Origin: Catalinimonas niigatensis
GTDB taxonomy: Bacteria; Bacteroidota; Bacteroidia; Cytophagales; Cyclobacteriaceae
Direction: 5' to 3'
Assembly: GCF_030506285.1 (NCBI RefSeq)
Contig: NZ_CP119422.1
Coordinates: 6,311,501-6,375,500 of the forward strand
Length of the DNA: 64,000 bases
Shown here: positions 61,008 through 64,000 of the stretch, one piece after another
Numbering within the stretch: position 1 is the stretch's first letter
How the letters are laid out: every line of letters begins with the position of its first letter
Notes under the pieces: model-generated
The model's database searches: none
What the model was told of the DNA's origin: nothing
The model's input: only the letters and a program-made list of their open reading frames with translations
Made by a program: the position numbers and the translations under genes

Positions 61008-62357
61008 ATGAACCCGATTGTTGAAGTGGATTTAAATGTACTTTTTGAAGAAGCTAAAAATGTACTCTTAAATAACAGGATAGGAAAATTTACAAAACCC
61101 GCACCGGCCTTGTATCCGCATCAGTGGAACTGGGATGCAGGATTTATCTCCATTGGATATGCTTATTTTGATATGGAGCAGGCAGAATCTGAGCTAAGGT
61201 ATCTTTTTAGCGGTCAATGGGCCAATGGCATGCTTCCTCATATTATTTTTAATCCTGATGGAGATGGTCAGTATTTTCCCGGTATAAGCTTTTGGGAAAC
61301 CTGGAGATCTTTTGACGCTCCCGAGCAGGTCAATACTTCGGGCATCTCCAATCCAGCAGTACACGGCTTTGTACTTCAACGCATGTACGAGATCGCTGAA
61401 GATAAAGATAGAGCACTGGATTTTGTGCAGGAAATGTTCCCCAAAATCAAGGCTTTGCATGCTTATTTTTACAGCGAGCGTGATCCTTATCATGAAGGAC
61501 TGGTGTATATTCGCCATCCATGGGAATCAGGAAATGATAATTCACCTACCTGGGATGCTCCTCTGGAAAGGATAGATTTCTCTAAAGTCAAAGTACCCCC
61601 CTTTACCAGAAAAGATCTTAATACTAGTCATGCAGACCATCGTCCCACGAATCGTGATTATGATCGCTATATTTACCTCATTGATGTCTTTCGGAAAGGA
61701 GATTATAAAGAGGATAAAATTTTTAGCACCACACCTTTTGCCGTACAAGACCCGCTTTTCAATACCATCTTAATCAAGTCCAATCAGGCTATGATAGATA
61801 TGGGTAGGTTGATTGGAGAAGATATAGCTATATTCAAAGACTGGAACGTGAAATCTGTCGCTGCCATGAATGATAAGTTGTGGAATGAACAGACCGGTAT
61901 GTATGATGCCTACGACCTGATCAATGAAGAGCGGATAGAGATGGAAGCTTCTTCCGGTTTGATGCCTCTGTTTGCAAATGTGCCTTCAGAAAAGCAGGCC
62001 AAAATAATCGTCAAAAATTTAATGGGGCCAAAGTTTCACCAGCATCACGACCAATCTTACTACCTATGTCCTTCCTTTACTCCTTTGAGCAGTAAGTTTG
62101 ATCCTAAAAAGTATTGGAGAGGTCCGGTTTGGATCAATATGAACTGGATGCTCTATCAGGGTCTAAAAAGATACGGCTTTCGGAACGAAGCTACCCATAT
62201 CAAGGAAGATTCTTTGAAGTTATTGAGCTACTATGGCTTTTATGAATATTTTGATCCTCGTAAAAACCTGCCTCAAGAAAAGGCGCAAGGCTATGGTAGC
62301 CCACAATTTAGCTGGTCAGCAGCCCTATGTCTTGATTGGTTAAGTAGCGATCTATAG
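61008..62357 (+). CDS. GH63/MGH1-like glycoside hydrolase (amylo-alpha-glucosidase fold)
   Basis: A 449-aa protein, without a signal peptide. It has the (alpha/alpha)6 features of mannosylglycerate hydrolase (MGH1)-like GH63 enzymes: YPHQWNWDAGFISIGYAYFDMEQAESELRYLFSGQWANGMLPHIIF near the start, then YIRHPWESGNDNSPTWDAPL and DQSYYLCPSFTPLSSKFDPKKYWRGPVWINMNWMLYQGLKRYGF, ending with NLPQEKAQGYGSPQFSWSAALCLDWL. Known members cleave mannosyl- or glucosylglycerate, or alpha-glucosides. It is divergent from the 6-deoxysugar cluster with a 281-base gap. Whether it feeds that pathway is unknown. Confidence 0.85.
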   Translation: MNPIVEVDLNVLFEEAKNVLLNNRIGKFTKPAPALYPHQWNWDAGFISIGYAYFDMEQAESELRYLFSGQWANGMLPHIIFNPDGDGQYFPGISFWETWRSFDAPEQVNTSGISNPAVHGFVLQRMYEIAEDKDRALDFVQEMFPKIKALHAYFYSERDPYHEGLVYIRHPWESGNDNSPTWDAPLERIDFSKVKVPPFTRKDLNTSHADHRPTNRDYDRYIYLIDVFRKGDYKEDKIFSTTPFAVQDPLFNTILIKSNQAMIDMGRLIGEDIAIFKDWNVKSVAAMNDKLWNEQTGMYDAYDLINEERIEMEASSGLMPLFANVPSEKQAKIIVKNLMGPKFHQHHDQSYYLCPSFTPLSSKFDPKKYWRGPVWINMNWMLYQGLKRYGFRNEATHIKEDSLKLLSYYGFYEYFDPRKNLPQEKAQGYGSPQFSWSAALCLDWLSSDL

Positions 62358-62834
62358 GCTTTATTGAATATCAAATTAAGAACACCTTCATGGATGGAGG
62401 TGTTTTTTTAGGTTATACAATTCTTAAACCAGGGTAGGGAAGTGATGCTTATGCACAGATATTTCTAATCTCAGGGTATGCATTATACTTTAATTTAAAT
62501 GCGCATATTTTCATAAAAATATTCACGAATTTTCGCTCAGATAATCATAAAATTGACAGGTATAAACGATGATAAATGGATAGAGAAATTCACATTATAA
62601 AATATAATTTCATTTTTTTATAAGAATATTACATCAATTTACAATGCTTATTTTTTGAATCATAGAGCTTAAAATTTTGTTAAATTGATATTTAAGGTAT
62701 AAATACTCATTTAATATAAGTCTATGTTACCAGAAACATTTCATTTATGAAGCTGGAAGATTTTTGTGCTTTCTGCAGGAAGCTTCTTTCGTAATTTGCT
62801 GCTCAAATGTTAAACGACTAATTGAGTAAAAATC
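62358..62834. other. AT-rich intergenic region with terminator, no gene
   Basis: 477 bp between the glycosidase and the STAS-like gene. It opens with the terminator at 62381-62409 and is otherwise very AT-rich, with no credible ORF. It probably contains the promoter of the next gene. Confidence 0.6.
62381..62409 (+). terminator. Rho-independent terminator of the GH63-like gene
   Basis: AACACCT pairs with AGGTGTT (about ten pairs including one GU), with loop TGGA and a following T-run. It lies 24 bases past the stop codon. Confidence 0.85.
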
Positions 62835-63242
62835 ATGGTTACAACAAGTAAAGCGCTTTTCACAGATAACTGTGCTGAAATCACTTATGATGATGCCAAT
62901 GGCATTATTATAGCAAAATGGAGTGGTTTTTTGAAACTAGACAGCACAAAGAAAGGCTGTGAGAGTATGGTTGAATTTGTGAAAAAAAACAAAACCACTA
63001 AGCATTTAAGTGATCAAAGTACGCTTAAAGTCCTTTCTAAAGAAGTACAGGGTTATCTGGTCACAGAAGCTTTTCCTGCTCTAGACAAAGCTGGTCTGAG
63101 AAAGCTGGCAGTATTAGTTTCAGAAGATGTATTTGCTAAAGCTACTGTTGAAAATGTAAACACTAATGCTACGAAAATGGGTAACATTACTGTAAAAACA
63201 TTCAATACTCGCAGAGACTGTATTGATTGGTTAAATGAATAA
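62835..63242 (+). CDS. SpoIIAA/STAS-like small protein
   Basis: A 135-aa cytoplasmic protein without signal or membrane segments. It begins with a beta hairpin, AEITYDDANGIIIAKWSGFLKLDSTKKGCESMVEFVKKNKTTKHLSDQSTLKVL, then GLRKLAVLVSEDVFAKATVENVNTNATKMGNITVKTFNTRRDCIDWL. The pattern of strand, helix and strand resembles the SpoIIAA-like/STAS-like fold seen in small Bacteroidota proteins, with a typical final 'F.....A..WL' helix. Partner and function are unknown. A strong terminator follows, so it is monocistronic. Confidence 0.75.
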   Translation: MVTTSKALFTDNCAEITYDDANGIIIAKWSGFLKLDSTKKGCESMVEFVKKNKTTKHLSDQSTLKVLSKEVQGYLVTEAFPALDKAGLRKLAVLVSEDVFAKATVENVNTNATKMGNITVKTFNTRRDCIDWLNE

Positions 63243-63252
63243 TCCTTCTCTT

Positions 63253-63280
63253 AAACCGGAGTGTAAGCACTCCGGTTTTT
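63253..63280 (+). terminator. Rho-independent terminator after the STAS-like gene
   Basis: Perfect 11-bp stem (AAACCGGAGTG / CACTCCGGTTT) with a TAAG loop, followed by T7. It is 10 bases past the stop codon and 60 bases before the methyltransferase start. Confidence 0.95.
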
Positions 63281-63334
63281 TTACTATTTATTGAGTATCC
63301 CCTCTTCATTATCTTTAAACACAATCCTAAAATT

Positions 63335-64000
63335 ATGTCAGTTACAGCCCCAGTACAAGTAGATCCTTTCAAAATCATTCAGGTAGGTTTAAGTTTTTGG
63401 TCTTCCAAAACACTACTTGCTGCTACCAAACTTGGTTTATTTACTTATTTAAGTGAACAGCCGCTTACTGCCGAGCAGGTAAAATCAAAGCTCGGACTTA
63501 ATAAGGAAGGCCTATATATCCGCGACTTCTTAGATGCCCTCTACTCCATGGGATTTTTAGAAAGAATTGGAGAGGGTACAGATGCGGTCTATCACAATAC
63601 TCCCGATACTGAGATGTTTCTAGACAAAAAAAATCCTGCTTATCTGGGAGGATTTCTGGAAATGGCCAATGATCGTGAATACAAATTCTGGGGGGACCTT
63701 GAGGAAGGTTTAAAAACTGGTCAGCCCCAAAACGAAGTTAAATATACTGGAAAATCATCTTTTGAAGCGATTTATGAAAATCCTGAATCTCTGTCGCAAT
63801 TTACTGAAGCGATGTCCGGTATTCAAAAACTGAGCTTTATGGCTTTCGCAGAGAAATTCAATTTTTCTGACCATTGTACATTGTTGGATGCTGGTGGTTC
63901 GGCAGGCTTGCTTTCTGCTTTAGTTGCCCAAAAGCATGCGCATATGCAATGCACCACTTTTGACCTTCCTCAGTTGGAGCCTTTCGCAAAAGCTACAGCT
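63335..64000 (+). CDS. S-adenosylmethionine-dependent O-methyltransferase family protein (partial, 3' end outside window)
   Basis: The frame starts at ATG 63335 and stays open to the window end (222 codons). The N-terminal region is a winged-helix dimerisation domain (KTLLAATKLGLFTYLSEQPLTAEQVKSKLGL, FLDALYSMGFLERIGEG, YHNTPDTEMFLDKKNPAYLGGFLEMAN), and the AdoMet-binding motif I is CTLLDAGGSAGLLSALVAQKH near residues 185-206, then TTFDLPQLEPFAK. This is the layout of plant/bacterial O-methyltransferases of the COMT/acetylserotonin type. The substrate is not known. The remainder lies beyond 64000. Confidence 0.85.
   Translation, partial: MSVTAPVQVDPFKIIQVGLSFWSSKTLLAATKLGLFTYLSEQPLTAEQVKSKLGLNKEGLYIRDFLDALYSMGFLERIGEGTDAVYHNTPDTEMFLDKKNPAYLGGFLEMANDREYKFWGDLEEGLKTGQPQNEVKYTGKSSFEAIYENPESLSQFTEAMSGIQKLSFMAFAEKFNFSDHCTLLDAGGSAGLLSALVAQKHAHMQCTTFDLPQLEPFAKATA

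Noticed and set aside
60800-61024. 74-codon ORF between the SDR and the glycosidase gene
   Set aside because: Cys- and Tyr-rich, overlaps the glycosidase start, and its sequence resembles random AT-rich DNA.

Overview
The window looks like chromosomal DNA from a Bacteroidota bacterium, most likely a marine-type member of the order Cytophagales. This rests on gene content: a PorP/SprF-family type IX secretion protein, two giant adhesins ending in the gliding-motility-associated (CHU_C, type B) sorting domain, Bacteroidota-restricted families (DUF3098, DUF5690, DUF6702), PorT-type outer-membrane barrels, and TAnnTTTG-like promoter elements. I saw no rRNA, tRNA, CRISPR array, insertion sequence or prophage. 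The exact genus cannot be read from the sequence.

Layout. 1-7.2 kb: a truncated outer-membrane barrel, a YdcF/SanA-like membrane protein with an inserted carbohydrate-binding-like domain, a sulfite-oxidase/cytochrome pair, a LysM lytic transglycosylase, Lgt, and a metallophosphoesterase reading frame with no start codon. 7.6-23.4 kb: a four-gene minus-strand operon encoding 2841-aa and 1549-aa cadherin-like adhesins, a PorP/SprF protein and a PD40-OmpA protein, which together look like a surface-adhesin export and anchoring unit. 23.9-31.3 kb: core genes pyrG, yidC, ftsX, DUF3098, uppP, truB and ribF, with a 24-codon hydrophobic ORF exactly filling the truB-ribF gap. 31.5-38.7 kb: an NmrA-like protein, DUF6702, an M48 protease, a phosphodiesterase, then a PHP phosphatase / DUF5690 transporter / class III aminotransferase operon. 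38.7-48.7 kb: two YceI proteins around a porin, an acetyltransferase, a PQQ-type sugar dehydrogenase, an AraC regulator, a TPR-like CxxCH protein, GNAT, YwbE and a Tat-exported sugar isomerase-like protein.

48.7-49.3 kb is a gene-free block of degenerate inverted repeats. 49.3-56.5 kb holds minus-strand genes with an envelope or stress flavour: GH15 glucoamylase/trehalase-like enzyme, ion channel, BrkB/YihY, YetF/DUF421, a 587-aa membrane protein with three helical repeats, a small lipoprotein and an orphan 72-aa protein. 56.8-60.7 kb is a compact catabolic cluster for a 6-deoxy-L-sugar (L-fucose or L-rhamnose) by the non-phosphorylative route: mutarotase, sugar dehydrogenase, lactonase, ketodeoxy-acid dehydrogenase and diketo-acid hydrolase. 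Only the sugar-acid dehydratase is not seen. A divergent GH63/MGH1-like glycosidase follows. The window closes with a SpoIIAA/STAS-like protein and the 5' part of a methyltransferase gene.

The most interesting non-coding structures are a perfect 38-bp palindrome (47588-47625), an 18-bp perfect inverted repeat (32389-32436), a dispersed GTGTTATGG-type intergenic repeat with at least three copies, and the CCCGGT-containing inverted repeats at 48.9-49.06 kb.
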